DNA of 64,000 nt, from assembly GCF_003952665.1 (NCBI RefSeq), contig NZ_CP017946.1, forward strand, positions 5,785,001 to 5,849,000, given 5' to 3'. Within the stretch, counting starts at the first letter, position 1. Each line of letters starts with the position of its first letter. A model generated the notes under the pieces. The model had not been told where the DNA came from. It made no database searches and saw only the letters and a list, made by a program, of their open reading frames with translations. Below, in pieces: positions 15,338 through 24,236 of this stretch. The translations under genes were made by a program, and so were the position numbers. The DNA is from Bosea sp. Tri-49. GTDB taxonomy: Bacteria > Pseudomonadota > Alphaproteobacteria > Rhizobiales > Beijerinckiaceae.

Positions 15338-16894
15338 TCAGGCGTCGGGCTTGGCGGCAGTCGGCTTCGCGCCCGGTCGGACTGGCGGCTTGGCGAGCGG
15401 CTTGGCCTGGGCCTGGCTGGGCTTTGCCTGCGCTGGAGCTGCTTTCTCCTGCTTCGGCTTGGTCAGCAGCGGCTTTGCGGCGGGCTTGTTCGCGGCCTTG
15501 ATGCCGGCTGCAGCACCGGGGCGCAGGCTTGCAGGCGTTGCAGCACCAGGCTGGATCGCGCCCTGCAGGCGCATCGGGCCGGAGCCGAGCGCGGCGGCAG
15601 CCGGGCGCTCCTCCGGCGTCGGCGCGACCGGCGCGAAGGCGGAGGAGGAAGGCGGGATCGCACCATTGCCGGAGAAGGTGCGGCTGCCGGCGACGAGCCC
15701 GGCTGCGACAGGTGCGCCGGGCTGGATCGTCTCGCGCGCGACCTGGGTATCGGGCTTGGCCACGGCATTGGCGGCGAGCGGCGCCGAGGCCGAGCCGGGC
15801 GAGCGGCCAAAGGAGACCTGGACGGGATCGAATTTGACGCGCGGGCCGAGTGTGATGCGGCCGGAAGGTGAACGGGTCAGCACCGAGCCGGAGGCGCCAC
15901 CCTGGGACATCGCAACGGCAAAGCGATCCGAGGTGCCTTCGGCATTGCCGCCGACGCCGTGGTTCGTCGAGATGAAGCTGATCGGCCCGGAGGTCTCGGC
16001 ATCGTCGCCGAGCGCGTGGCCGCCGCGGCGGACACTGTCGCAGATGCTGTAGGCGCGCCCACCATTGCCGGCCGGCATGCTGGAGATGCTGCCGCCGAAG
16101 CCGCCCCATTTGCCGAAGCCGTCATCAAGCAATTGCGCTGCCTTGACCGTGCGCTCCGCGCCCGAATTGGCGCCGAGGACAACGGCGATCAGGGTGCGGC
16201 CATTGCGCGAGGCGGTCGAGACGACGTTGAAGCCGGAGGCGCAGACGAAGCCGGTCTTCATGCCGCTGATGCCGTAATAACGGCCGACGAGACCATTGGT
16301 GTTGTTGAGCACCTGCTTGCCGAGCTGGACCGCGCCGGTGTTCCAGTAGTCGGAGTACTGGCCGAACTCGTTCATTAGCGCCATGGCGAGCACGGCAAGG
16401 TCGCGGGCGCTGGTCTGCTGGTCGGGATGGTGCCAGCCGTTGGGATTGGTGAAATGGGTGTCGCGCATGCCGAGCCGCTGCGCCTCGGCGTTCATCATCG
16501 AGACGAAGGTCTCGACATCACCGCCGACGCCCTCGGCGATGACATAGGCGATGTCGTTGGCCGACTTCACCATCATGATACGCATGGCGTTGTCGAGCGT
16601 GATCTCCTGGCCGGCCTTGATGTAGACCTTGACGCGCGGCTGGCTGGCGGCCCGCTTCGAGGCGGGGATCGCGGTCTCCAGTCCGATCTTGCCCTCGCGC
16701 ACGGCCTTGAGCGCGAGGTAGAGCGTCATCATCTTGGTGGTGGAGGCCGGATGCCAGGCCTGGGTCGGGCTCTCGCTCGACAGCACCGCGCCGCTCGAGG
16801 CGTCGACCACTACGCTCGTGCCGGCTTCAGCCGGAGCGGCAACAGTGAGGAGCGAGGCGAACGTGGCGCCGGCGGCGAGGCGGAACGAGATCAT
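15338..16894 (-). CDS. D-alanyl-D-alanine carboxypeptidase (penicillin-binding protein, DacF type)
   Basis: A 518-residue periplasmic serine peptidase that trims the terminal D-Ala of peptidoglycan stem peptides. A signal peptide (to AEA near residue 24) is followed by the three PBP motifs: STTK (51-54), SAN (111-113) and KTG (213-215). After the catalytic domain comes a long low-complexity region rich in Ala, Pro and Lys ending KPTAAKPDA, which may anchor to or span the wall; this makes the protein longer than the usual 380-430 residues. The start at 16894 begins the signal peptide; the in-frame extension to 17011 lacks support. It is likely the first gene of a leftward unit with the EamA and CobW genes. 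Confidence 0.93.
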   Translation of the reverse strand: MISFRLAAGATFASLLTVAAPAEAGTSVVVDASSGAVLSSESPTQAWHPASTTKMMTLYLALKAVREGKIGLETAIPASKRAASQPRVKVYIKAGQEITLDNAMRIMMVKSANDIAYVIAEGVGGDVETFVSMMNAEAQRLGMRDTHFTNPNGWHHPDQQTSARDLAVLAMALMNEFGQYSDYWNTGAVQLGKQVLNNTNGLVGRYYGISGMKTGFVCASGFNVVSTASRNGRTLIAVVLGANSGAERTVKAAQLLDDGFGKWGGFGGSISSMPAGNGGRAYSICDSVRRGGHALGDDAETSGPISFISTNHGVGGNAEGTSDRFAVAMSQGGASGSVLTRSPSGRITLGPRVKFDPVQVSFGRSPGSASAPLAANAVAKPDTQVARETIQPGAPVAAGLVAGSRTFSGNGAIPPSSSAFAPVAPTPEERPAAAALGSGPMRLQGAIQPGAATPASLRPGAAAGIKAANKPAAKPLLTKPKQEKAAPAQAKPSQAQAKPLAKPPVRPGAKPTAAKPDA

Positions 16895-17081
16895 CGGCAG
16901 AGGTCTGAACCTGTCTTGGCGGGGGTCGAGGGCTTCAACGCGACGCTTGAGGCATTTTCGAGACGGCGGGCGACAATCCTGCCTCGCTGATGACGCATAC
17001 CTACCCCTCATCGGGCGATTTGCCTAGCGGGGCGCTGCGGTACAAAGCATCCACGATGCTTTTTCTTCGGGATGCCAGCGC

Positions 17082-17984
17082 GTGAGTCTCAGCCTTCTGT
17101 GGATACCGGTGACGCTTGCCGCCTCGATGCTGCAGACCGCGCGCAACCTGACCCAGCGCTCGCTGACCGAGGTGATCGGTGTCGTCGGCGCGACGCAGGT
17201 GCGCTTCCTGTTCGGGCTGCCTTTCGCGCTGATCTTCCTCCTCCTCGTCTGCCTCGCCAGCAGCAGCCCACCGCCGATGCCGGATCTCCGCTCCTTCGGC
17301 TTCGCGGTCTTCGGTGCGCTGACCCAGATCCTGGCGACGGCACTGATGCTGGCCGCGATGCGCGAACGCTCCTTTGCGGTGACGACTGCCTACACCAAGA
17401 CCGAGCCGGTGCAGGTCGCGCTCTTCGGCACAGTGCTGCTCGGCGATGCACTGGGCTGGGCGAAGTTCGCAGCGATCGTCGTCGCCACCGCCGGCGTGGT
17501 GCTGATGTCGTGGAAGCCGGGCGACAAGCTGAGCGCGGCGGGCCTGCGCCCGGCAGCGCTTGGGATCGGCGCCGGCGCGGCGTTCGCGCTGTCGGCGATC
17601 GGCTTCCGTGGTGCGATCCAGGCCTTGCCGGAGGGGCACTTCCTGATGCGGGCGACCACCATCCTGGCGCTCGGGTTGGCTATGCAGACGCTGACCCTGA
17701 CGCTCTACATGCTCGTCGCCAACCGGCCGGCGCTGATGCTCAGCCTGCGCAACTGGCGCCGCTCGCTCGCTGCCGGCTTCCTCGGCGCGGCCGCTTCGCA
17801 ATGCTGGTTCATCGGCTTCTCGCTGACGACGGCGGCCAATGTGCGCACGCTCGGGCTGGTCGAGGTGCCGCTGGCGCAGATCGCCTCGCGCCGGATCTTT
17901 TCGGAAGGCACGAGCTGGCGCGAGCTTACCGGCATGGCGATGATCGTCGCCGGCGTCGGCGCTCTACTTCTGCTGGCGATTTAA
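17082..17984 (+). CDS. EamA-domain (DMT superfamily) transporter
   Basis: A 300-residue membrane protein with about ten helices in two EamA-like halves (LWIPVTLAASMLQTARNLTQRSL at the start; FIGFSLTTAANVRTLGLVEVPLAQIASRRIF in the second half). It probably starts at the GTG at 17082. It is only distantly similar in sequence to the EamA protein at 14395-15309, so not a recent duplicate. Substrate unknown. Divergent from the D,D-carboxypeptidase gene, with about 190 bp between. Confidence 0.85.
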   Translation: MSLSLLWIPVTLAASMLQTARNLTQRSLTEVIGVVGATQVRFLFGLPFALIFLLLVCLASSSPPPMPDLRSFGFAVFGALTQILATALMLAAMRERSFAVTTAYTKTEPVQVALFGTVLLGDALGWAKFAAIVVATAGVVLMSWKPGDKLSAAGLRPAALGIGAGAAFALSAIGFRGAIQALPEGHFLMRATTILALGLAMQTLTLTLYMLVANRPALMLSLRNWRRSLAAGFLGAAASQCWFIGFSLTTAANVRTLGLVEVPLAQIASRRIFSEGTSWRELTGMAMIVAGVGALLLLAI

Positions 17985-18050
17985 AAACCGAGACACGGAT
18001 TTGTCGCAGTCGCTTCCTACCGCTTCCGGACGACGGGCCTGCGGAGATGG

Positions 18051-19004
18051 ATGATGGCGACGAACTATCATTACGTTGGAACCTACGACGAACGCATCTT
18101 TGAGCAGGAATTCAGGGAGCGCTTCGGCAAGAGGCCGCAGATCGCCAACACGATTCCCAACGCGCTCGTCTTGCTGCGTCTGATCAGTCGGGACGTCAAC
18201 ATCACCGATGTTCGCTGGGCCGCCTACATGTTGGCTACCGTCCTGATCGAGACGACGAACCGCTTCGATCAGCTCGTGCCCGCCAAGAACAAGAAGGGCA
18301 AGCCGCTGGTCGACAAGGCGGGGAAGCCGGTGATGCTCAAGCGCCAAACATGGTTGATGGTGATGGCACCGATCGATGAGGTCGGCCATGGCAAGAAGAA
18401 AGACTATCACGAGCCGGTCAAGGTCGCGAAGCTCGCGGATGGCAGCGTTCGTATCACCGAGCAGGATGGCGATCAGTTCAAGGTCACGACGACCGGCAAT
18501 ATCTCGAATCTGACCAAGGGCGCCGTGATGGGCTCGCCCGATGGCGGAGCGGCGGCCAAGGTCTATACGAACGATACCGGCGTCGAGAACGCCTATTACG
18601 GCCGCGGCTATGTTCAGTTGACCTGGTGGTCGAACTACATCAAGGCCGGGATTGCGCTCGGCAAAGGCCTCGATCTGCTGCTGGACCCGGAATCGGTGAA
18701 GGCTCCCGCCACGGCCTATGCTCTGATGTCGCATGGCATGCGCACCGGTTTCGGCTTCGCCAATGGCCGCACATTCTCGAGGTATTTCAGCGGGCAGTCG
18801 CGCAACTATGTCGGCGCGCGCGCCATGGTGAACGGGCAGGACCGGGCTGTCGAAATCGCCGAGATCGCCGAAAAGTTCGAGGCGATCCTGCTGGCGGCGG
18901 GGCCGCAGCGGCCGGGCAAGTTCCCGCCGCCGATCGATTCCAGCCTCGCCGGCATGCCGCTGCCAGGCGAACGGTTCTCCGGTCAGTCGAGATTCTTCCA
19001 GTGA
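18051..19004 (+). CDS. GH19-like chitinase/lysozyme-fold hydrolase without signal peptide
   Basis: A 317-residue protein with the glycoside hydrolase family 19 pattern. The putative general acid is Glu67 in WAAYMLATVLIETTNRF, the substrate-groove signature YYGRGYVQLTWWSNY is at 182-196, and ARAMVNGQDRAVEIAEIAEKFE near 260 matches the family's C-terminal helix. Bacterial proteins of this kind usually cleave peptidoglycan or chitin and include phage endolysins and secretion-system effectors. There is no signal peptide. The stop codon overlaps the GTG of the next gene (GTGA), a coupling typical of paired functions. ATG at 18051 or 18054 is equally possible. Confidence 0.82.
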   Translation: MMATNYHYVGTYDERIFEQEFRERFGKRPQIANTIPNALVLLRLISRDVNITDVRWAAYMLATVLIETTNRFDQLVPAKNKKGKPLVDKAGKPVMLKRQTWLMVMAPIDEVGHGKKKDYHEPVKVAKLADGSVRITEQDGDQFKVTTTGNISNLTKGAVMGSPDGGAAAKVYTNDTGVENAYYGRGYVQLTWWSNYIKAGIALGKGLDLLLDPESVKAPATAYALMSHGMRTGFGFANGRTFSRYFSGQSRNYVGARAMVNGQDRAVEIAEIAEKFEAILLAAGPQRPGKFPPPIDSSLAGMPLPGERFSGQSRFFQ

Positions 19005-19396
19005 GCCGCCAATGGCTCGCCGCGGCCGTTGCGGCTGCTCTGACCCTCGGTCTCGGAGTCGGCATTGCGACGGCGCAGCAGCCGGGACGCGAGCAGCGCT
19101 GCGGCTGGTTCGACAATCCGAGCCCGGGCAATGCCTGGCTTCACGACAAGGATGGTCGATGGACGGTCGCCATCCAGGGTGATTATCAAGCGGAAGGCGA
19201 CTGGCCCCCGGTCTATAAGACCGGAGAACTGCGCAGGCAGGGCAATGGCAATTACGGCTATGGCTGCGCCTGCCTGACGGTGAAGGTCGACGCCGCGGAG
19301 AAGAAGATTCTCGAGATCTTTTCCTCCAAAGGGCAGTCCTTGGCGACATGCCGGAAGGACAGAGCTCTGTCGACGGTCGAGAAGCGCCTGCGTTGA
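19001..19396 (+). CDS. Secreted DUF4087-type protein, coupled to the GH19-like gene
   Basis: A 131-residue protein starting at a GTG that overlaps the previous stop codon. The first 25 residues (SRQWLAAAVAAALTLGLGVGIATAQ) are a signal peptide. The mature part begins REQRCGWFDNPSPGNAWLHDKDGRWTVAIQG and continues QAEGDWPPVY, the conserved core of DUF4087, with three further cysteines (YGCACLTV and LATCRKD). The family has no established function. A periplasmic partner translated from the same message as an unsecreted cell-wall hydrolase suggests an inhibitor or immunity protein, which is inference from arrangement only. Confidence 0.75.
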   Translation: MSRQWLAAAVAAALTLGLGVGIATAQQPGREQRCGWFDNPSPGNAWLHDKDGRWTVAIQGDYQAEGDWPPVYKTGELRRQGNGNYGYGCACLTVKVDAAEKKILEIFSSKGQSLATCRKDRALSTVEKRLR

Positions 19397-19584
19397 GCGT
19401 GTCCGGCTTCGCTCGAGCCACAAAGCGTCAGGTCTCGGCTTCGATCGCCATGCCCTGATTGCAGGGGCGGTCCCCGCTTGCCTGAACAGCGTCCTATCCG
19501 GCTTGACTTGACCCAGCTTCCGTTGGCCTTTCCACGCACGGGAGAAGTGCGCGCATGCTGGCTTGCAGCCGAACGTGCGCAGAG

Positions 19585-19603
19585 GCAGATACTGTGTATC
19601 TGC
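19585..19603. promoter_or_regulatory. 19-bp palindrome upstream of the thiolase gene
   Basis: GCAGATACTGTGTATCTGC has perfect 8-bp arms around TGT. It lies 20 bases before the start codon, overlapping the expected transcription start, which suits a repressor operator, possibly of a TetR/FadR-type regulator encoded elsewhere. A hairpin in the leader is the alternative. Confidence 0.5.
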
Positions 19604-19623
19604 ACATTAGTGAGGAGAAGGCC

Positions 19624-20793
19624 ATGAGCGCTGCAATCGTCGGCTGGGCACATACCCCCTTCGGCAAGCAGGATACCGAGACGGTCGAGAGCCTGATCGT
19701 GCGCGTCGCGACCGACGCGCTGGTCGATGCCGGCATCACCGCCGACCAGGTCGACGAGATCGTGCTCGGCCATTTCAACGCCGGCTTCTCGGCCCAGGAC
19801 TTCACTGCCTCCCTCGTGCTGCAGGCCGATCCGGCGCTGCGCTTCAAGCCGGCGACGCGTGTCGAGAACGCCTGCGCCACCGGCTCGGCCGCGGTTCATC
19901 AGGGCGTGCGCGCCATCAAGGCCGGCGCCGCCAAGGTGGTGCTCGTCGTCGGCGTCGAGCAGATGACCACGACGCCTGGCCCGGAGATCGGCAAGAACCT
20001 GCTGAAAGCCTCCTATCTCGTGCAGGAGAGCGATGTGCAGGGCGGCTTCGCCGGTGTCTTCGGCAAGATCGCCTCGTCCTATTTCCAGCGCCATGGCGAC
20101 CAGTCGGACGCGCTCGCCATGATCGCGGCCAAGAACCACAAGAACGGCGTCGACAACCCTTACGCCCAGATGCGCAAGGATCTCGGCTACGCCTTCTGCC
20201 GCGAGGAGAGCGAAAAGAACCCATACGTCGCCGGACCGCTGAAGCGGACCGACTGCTCGCTGGTCTCGGATGGCGCCGCTGCACTCGTGCTCGCTGATGA
20301 AGAGACCGCCAAGACGATGCGCCGCGCCGTCGGCTTCCGCGGCATGGCCCATGTCCAGGACTTCCTGCCGCTGTCGCGCCGCGACATCCTGAAGTTCGAG
20401 GCTGGCGCGCTCGCCTGGCAGCAGGCGCTGGCCAAGGCGAGCGTCGCGCTCGATGATCTCTCGTTCGTCGAGACGCATGACTGCTTCACCATTGCCGAGC
20501 TGCTCGAATACGAGGCGATGGGCCTGACCAAGGAAGGCGACGGCGCTCGCGCCATCAAGGAGGGCTGGACGCAAAAGGACGGCAAGCTGCCGGTCAACGT
20601 CTCCGGCGGTCTCAAGGCCAAGGGCCACCCGATCGGCGCGACCGGCGTCTCCATGCACGTTCTCTCGGCCATGCAGCTCGTCGGCGAGGCGCCGGAAGGC
20701 ATGCAGGTGAAGGATGCCCGCCTCGGCGGCATCTTCAACATGGGCGGTGCCGCGGTCGCGAACTACGTCTCGGTGCTCGAGCGAGTGAAGTGA
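19624..20793 (+). CDS. Thiolase-family acetyl-CoA acetyltransferase (SCP2/SCPx-like)
   Basis: A 389-residue thiolase-fold enzyme. The nucleophilic cysteine is in ENACATGSAAVHQG (Cys84) and the histidine in GGLKAKGHPIGATG near 335. The C-terminal CxG motif of classical thiolases is replaced by IFNMGGAAVANY, typical of SCP2/SCPx-like thiolases and of the two-subunit acyl-CoA acetyltransferase group. It probably acts on branched or unusual beta-ketoacyl-CoA. Start at 19624 with GAGGAGAAG upstream. No DUF35 OB-fold partner gene, often paired with this type, is adjacent. An MFS gene follows after 61 bp. Confidence 0.85.
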   Translation: MSAAIVGWAHTPFGKQDTETVESLIVRVATDALVDAGITADQVDEIVLGHFNAGFSAQDFTASLVLQADPALRFKPATRVENACATGSAAVHQGVRAIKAGAAKVVLVVGVEQMTTTPGPEIGKNLLKASYLVQESDVQGGFAGVFGKIASSYFQRHGDQSDALAMIAAKNHKNGVDNPYAQMRKDLGYAFCREESEKNPYVAGPLKRTDCSLVSDGAAALVLADEETAKTMRRAVGFRGMAHVQDFLPLSRRDILKFEAGALAWQQALAKASVALDDLSFVETHDCFTIAELLEYEAMGLTKEGDGARAIKEGWTQKDGKLPVNVSGGLKAKGHPIGATGVSMHVLSAMQLVGEAPEGMQVKDARLGGIFNMGGAAVANYVSVLERVK

Positions 20794-20854
20794 GTCAAAG
20801 GGCTGCCGACGAACTCATGTCGGCGGCCGTCCTGAAACTGGCCGGAGCAACGGC

Positions 20855-22048
20855 GTGATCATCTTCTTCGCGCTGCTGCCGGCCTATGTGCTGTCGATCT
20901 TCTATCGCTCCTTCCTGAGCGTGATCGCCGCGCCGGTGATGGGGGATCTTGGCATCGGGCCGGCCGAGTTCGGCCTGTTAGGGGCCGCTTGGTTCATGGC
21001 CTTCGCGTTGGCGCAGTTCCCGGTTGGCTGGGCGCTCGACCGGATAGGGCCGCGCCGGACGGTGGCGGCGACCATGGCGATCGGCAGCGTCGGCGCCTTC
21101 CTGTTCTCGCAGGCCGGCAATCCCACGACCGCAACGGCAGCGATGGCGCTGGTAGGGATCGGCTGCTCGCCGATCTTCATGTCGTCGCTCTATCTGTTCG
21201 CGCGGACTGAAGCGCCGGCGCGCTTCGGCCTGCTCACCTCGATCTTCATCGGCCTCGGCTCGCTCGGCAATCTCGTCGGCGCCGCGCCGTTGGCCCTGGC
21301 TGCGCAGGCCTATGGCTGGCGCCCGACCATGCTCGCCTTCGCCGTGGCATTCCTGCTCGCAACTATTCTCGCCGCGGCGCTGGTGCGCGATCCGCCGCCG
21401 GTCACCGACGCCTCGGGCAAGCATGAGGGGCTGCTGCAGGGCCTCAAGAGCATCGTCGCGATCGGGCCGCTTTGGCTGCTCGCGCCGATTACCCTCGTGG
21501 GCTACGCAATCATCGCGACGGCTCGGGGTCTTTGGATCGCTCCTTACATGACGCAGGTGCATGGGCTCGACGGTATCGCCGCCGGCCATGCGACGCTCGG
21601 CATGGCGACGACCATGATCGTCGGCGCCTTCGCCTATGGCGCGCTGCAGAAGCGGGCCGGTCGCAGCAAGGCGCTGGTCGCCTGGGGAACCGTGGCGACC
21701 GGGATTGGCTTTTGCCTGCTGGCGCTGATCGGTGCGCAGTCGCTGGCCGGCGCCATCCTGCTCTTTGCGCTCGTCGGGGCGACGGGCTTCACCTACGCGA
21801 TCCTGATGGCGCATGCGCGGGTGTTCTTCCCCGAGCATCTGGTCGGGCGCGGCATGACGTTCATCAATTTCCTGTTCATTGCCGGGGCGGGACTGATCCA
21901 GTGGGGCTCCGGCTGGTTCGTCGCGGCGCAGCGAACTGTAGGGCGCGACGCGGCACAGGCTTTCGCCAACATGCACTGGGGCTTTGCCGCTCTGCTGCTC
22001 GTCTCGACCGCGATCTATCTGGCGACGCCGGAGCGGAAGGCCGCTTGA
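20855..22048 (+). CDS. MFS transporter
   Basis: A 397-residue major facilitator with about twelve hydrophobic segments, beginning IIFFALLPAYVLSIFYRSFLSVIAAPVMGDLGIGPAEFG. The loop 2-3 motif appears as GWALDRIGPRRT. It resembles the CynX/NNP-like and tartrate-like MFS groups, but the substrate cannot be assigned. The start is the GTG at 20855. It follows the thiolase gene by 61 bp on the same strand and may share its transcript; it converges on bolA with a 3-bp gap. Confidence 0.87.
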   Translation: MIIFFALLPAYVLSIFYRSFLSVIAAPVMGDLGIGPAEFGLLGAAWFMAFALAQFPVGWALDRIGPRRTVAATMAIGSVGAFLFSQAGNPTTATAAMALVGIGCSPIFMSSLYLFARTEAPARFGLLTSIFIGLGSLGNLVGAAPLALAAQAYGWRPTMLAFAVAFLLATILAAALVRDPPPVTDASGKHEGLLQGLKSIVAIGPLWLLAPITLVGYAIIATARGLWIAPYMTQVHGLDGIAAGHATLGMATTMIVGAFAYGALQKRAGRSKALVAWGTVATGIGFCLLALIGAQSLAGAILLFALVGATGFTYAILMAHARVFFPEHLVGRGMTFINFLFIAGAGLIQWGSGWFVAAQRTVGRDAAQAFANMHWGFAALLLVSTAIYLATPERKAA

Positions 22049-22051
22049 GGC

Positions 22052-22324
22052 TCAGGCATCTCCTGGCGCGCGCGCCACAATCGCCAGCGCGTGCACGCTG
22101 CCGGCGAGTTCCTCGGAGAGCGCCGCATTGACCAGGCGGTGCCGCTCGAGCCGGCTCTTGCCGGTGAATGCGGGCGAGACGATTTCGACGCGGAAATGCG
22201 TCTCGCCGCCTTCGCGCCAGCCGGCATGGCCGTGATGCTGGTGGGATTCATCGATGACCTTGAGATGCTCGGGCGCGAGCCGAGCGGTGAGCTTGCCGGC
22301 GATCCGGTCGGCCATGGTCGGCAT
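22052..22324 (-). CDS. bolA: BolA-family protein
   Basis: A 90-residue BolA protein with the family's class II KH-like core: ADRIAGKLTARLAPEHLKVIDESHQHHGHAGWREGGETHFRVEIVSPAFTGKSRLERHRLVNAALSEELAG. BolA proteins bind a 2Fe-2S cluster together with monothiol glutaredoxins and influence iron handling and gene expression. The start at 22324 has AGGA six bases upstream; an ATG at 22345 is possible. In many Rhizobiales bolA neighbours a J-domain gene and cobS; here an M14 peptidase gene sits between bolA and the J-domain gene, divergently transcribed. Confidence 0.9.
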   Translation of the reverse strand: MPTMADRIAGKLTARLAPEHLKVIDESHQHHGHAGWREGGETHFRVEIVSPAFTGKSRLERHRLVNAALSEELAGSVHALAIVARAPGDA

Positions 22325-22425
22325 GCGGGTTCCTATCGGGTTCATTGGAGCTGCTTGCTCCGGTTCCGGGGCAGTCTCATAGTCCCTCGGGGGCAGGGCG
22401 GATACGCGTCTTTCGCGTGGAGGCG

Positions 22426-24060
22426 ATGATGATGATCTGGCGCATGCTCGCTCTGGCTCTTTCCGTCGCTGCAAGTCCGGTGTTGGCGCAAGACGAAGGG
22501 CGTGTTGCCGACTACAAGCAGAGCGAGGCAGTGCTGGCGCGCTACAAGCCGGTGCCGATCGCGCTCGCGACGCCGGCGCTGACGCGCGGGACGCCGGGCC
22601 TGACGACGCAAGCCGAGCTCGACGCCTTCGTCGCTGAACTCGCCGCCAAGGTCCCTGACCGGGTTGTGCTCGGCTCGCTCGGCCAATCGCAGCAAGGGCG
22701 CGATCTGCCTTATCTGATCTTCTCCAAGGAAGGGCTGAAGGATCCCGCGGCGCTGAAGGCGCTGGGGCGACCGATCGTCTGGTTCGTCGGCCAGCAACAC
22801 GGCAATGAGCCGGCTGGGGCCGAGGCGATGCTGGCGCTGGCGCATGATCTGGCGCTGGGCCCCCTCGGCGCCGTGCTCGACAAGCTCGTGGTGGTGATCG
22901 TGCCGCGCAGCAATCCGGATGGCGCTGCCGCCGACAAGCGACCCGGCGCCAGCGGCTTCGACCTCAACCGCGACCATCTGCTGCTGACCCTGCCGGAGAC
23001 GCGGGCACTGCACGCCAAGCTCGCCGAATTGCCGGCCGATGTGATTGTCGACGTACACGAGTTCTCGGTCGCCAATCGCTGGCTGGAGAAGTTCGGCGGA
23101 CTCAATGCCGCCGATGCGATGATCCTCTACGCCACCAATCCGGCCGTGCCGCAGCCGACGACGCGGATCGCCGCCGAGCTGATCAAGCCAGCCATGGACA
23201 AGGCGATGGCGGAGAAAGGGCTTTCCTCGTTCTGGTACTTCACCACGAGCTACCGCAAGGACGACAAGCTCGTCTCGATGGGCGGCAATGCGCCGGGGAT
23301 CGCGCGCAACCTGTTCGGGCTCTCAGGCGCGGTCTCCTTCCTGATCGAGACACGCGGGGTCGGCCTGAAGCTGGAGAATCTGGAGCGCCGGATCGCGACC
23401 CATTACGTGATCTCGCGCGCCGTGCTCGACACGGTGGCGGCTAACGACAAGGCCGTTTTGGAGGCGGTGAAGGCGGCGCGGGCGGAGCTGGCGCGCAATC
23501 AGGGCGAGCTGATTGTCGGTCATCGCATTGCGACGGAGACGGTCGCGATACCGCTCGTCGATCCGGCGACCGGTGCGGACATGCCGACCCCGGTCGAGTT
23601 CCGCGACTCGCGCAAGGTCACGGTGACGAGCAGCCGGGTGCGGCCGGAGGGCTACCTTGTCCTGCCGGCGGGGCAGGCGGCGCTCGATGCGCTCAGGCTC
23701 AAGGGCATCGCCACCTGCGCGCTCGGCAGCCCCGCGACGCTCGAAGTCGAGGCCTTCATGGTCGAGCAGAAGGGACCGGTGAAGAAGATCGACCGTGAGA
23801 ACATCAATCCGGACCAGGCGGTGAAGGTCGAACTCCGGCCACGCCGGATAGAGGTCCCGGCCAACGCCGTCTTCGTGCCAATGACGCAAACAGGCGCCAA
23901 TGTCATCGCCGCCTCATTGGAGCCGGATTCTCCGGGCTCTCATGTCGGCGTCGGCGTGGTGGAAACTGCTTCGGCTTCCGGCGAGGCGCCGATCTATCGC
24001 GTGCCTCACCGGACCAAACTCGCGATTGCGGCCGGGGGCGATCTTGCCTGTGGCCGTTGA
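22426..24060 (+). CDS. Secreted M14-family zinc carboxypeptidase
   Basis: A 544-residue protein with a signal peptide (MMMIWRMLALALSVAASPVLAQ) and an M14 catalytic domain. Zinc ligands appear in QQHGNEPAGAE (His and Glu near residue 123) and in the later VDVHEF histidine, the NPDG and DLNRD substrate motifs are present, and the catalytic Glu is likely in FLIETRGVG. The region after about residue 340 is a beta-rich extension unrelated to the peptidase core. It probably trims peptides or peptidoglycan fragments in the periplasm. GGAGG precedes a run of three ATG codons at 22426-22434, any of which may be used. Confidence 0.87.
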   Translation: MMMIWRMLALALSVAASPVLAQDEGRVADYKQSEAVLARYKPVPIALATPALTRGTPGLTTQAELDAFVAELAAKVPDRVVLGSLGQSQQGRDLPYLIFSKEGLKDPAALKALGRPIVWFVGQQHGNEPAGAEAMLALAHDLALGPLGAVLDKLVVVIVPRSNPDGAAADKRPGASGFDLNRDHLLLTLPETRALHAKLAELPADVIVDVHEFSVANRWLEKFGGLNAADAMILYATNPAVPQPTTRIAAELIKPAMDKAMAEKGLSSFWYFTTSYRKDDKLVSMGGNAPGIARNLFGLSGAVSFLIETRGVGLKLENLERRIATHYVISRAVLDTVAANDKAVLEAVKAARAELARNQGELIVGHRIATETVAIPLVDPATGADMPTPVEFRDSRKVTVTSSRVRPEGYLVLPAGQAALDALRLKGIATCALGSPATLEVEAFMVEQKGPVKKIDRENINPDQAVKVELRPRRIEVPANAVFVPMTQTGANVIAASLEPDSPGSHVGVGVVETASASGEAPIYRVPHRTKLAIAAGGDLACGR

Positions 24061-24236
24061 GTTTCGAGCGCGGAAACACTATTTTGGTGAAGGTTCCGGC
24101 CGTTTCGGCTGAGCCGGGTTCCTTAAGCAATCAGGGCCAAGCTGTCGCCGAGGCGATTTGCTTGCTGCAGGCGCAGAGTGATCCGCGCAGCAGCCGGCTT
24201 GTCGATGCAGCGTTCCGCCCGCATAACCATGAGACG

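Noticed and set aside
24057..24236. Longer start for the J-domain protein overlapping the M14 gene
   Set aside because: The added 60 residues show no conservation pattern and the conserved module begins at MNFNSRLFDRIR.
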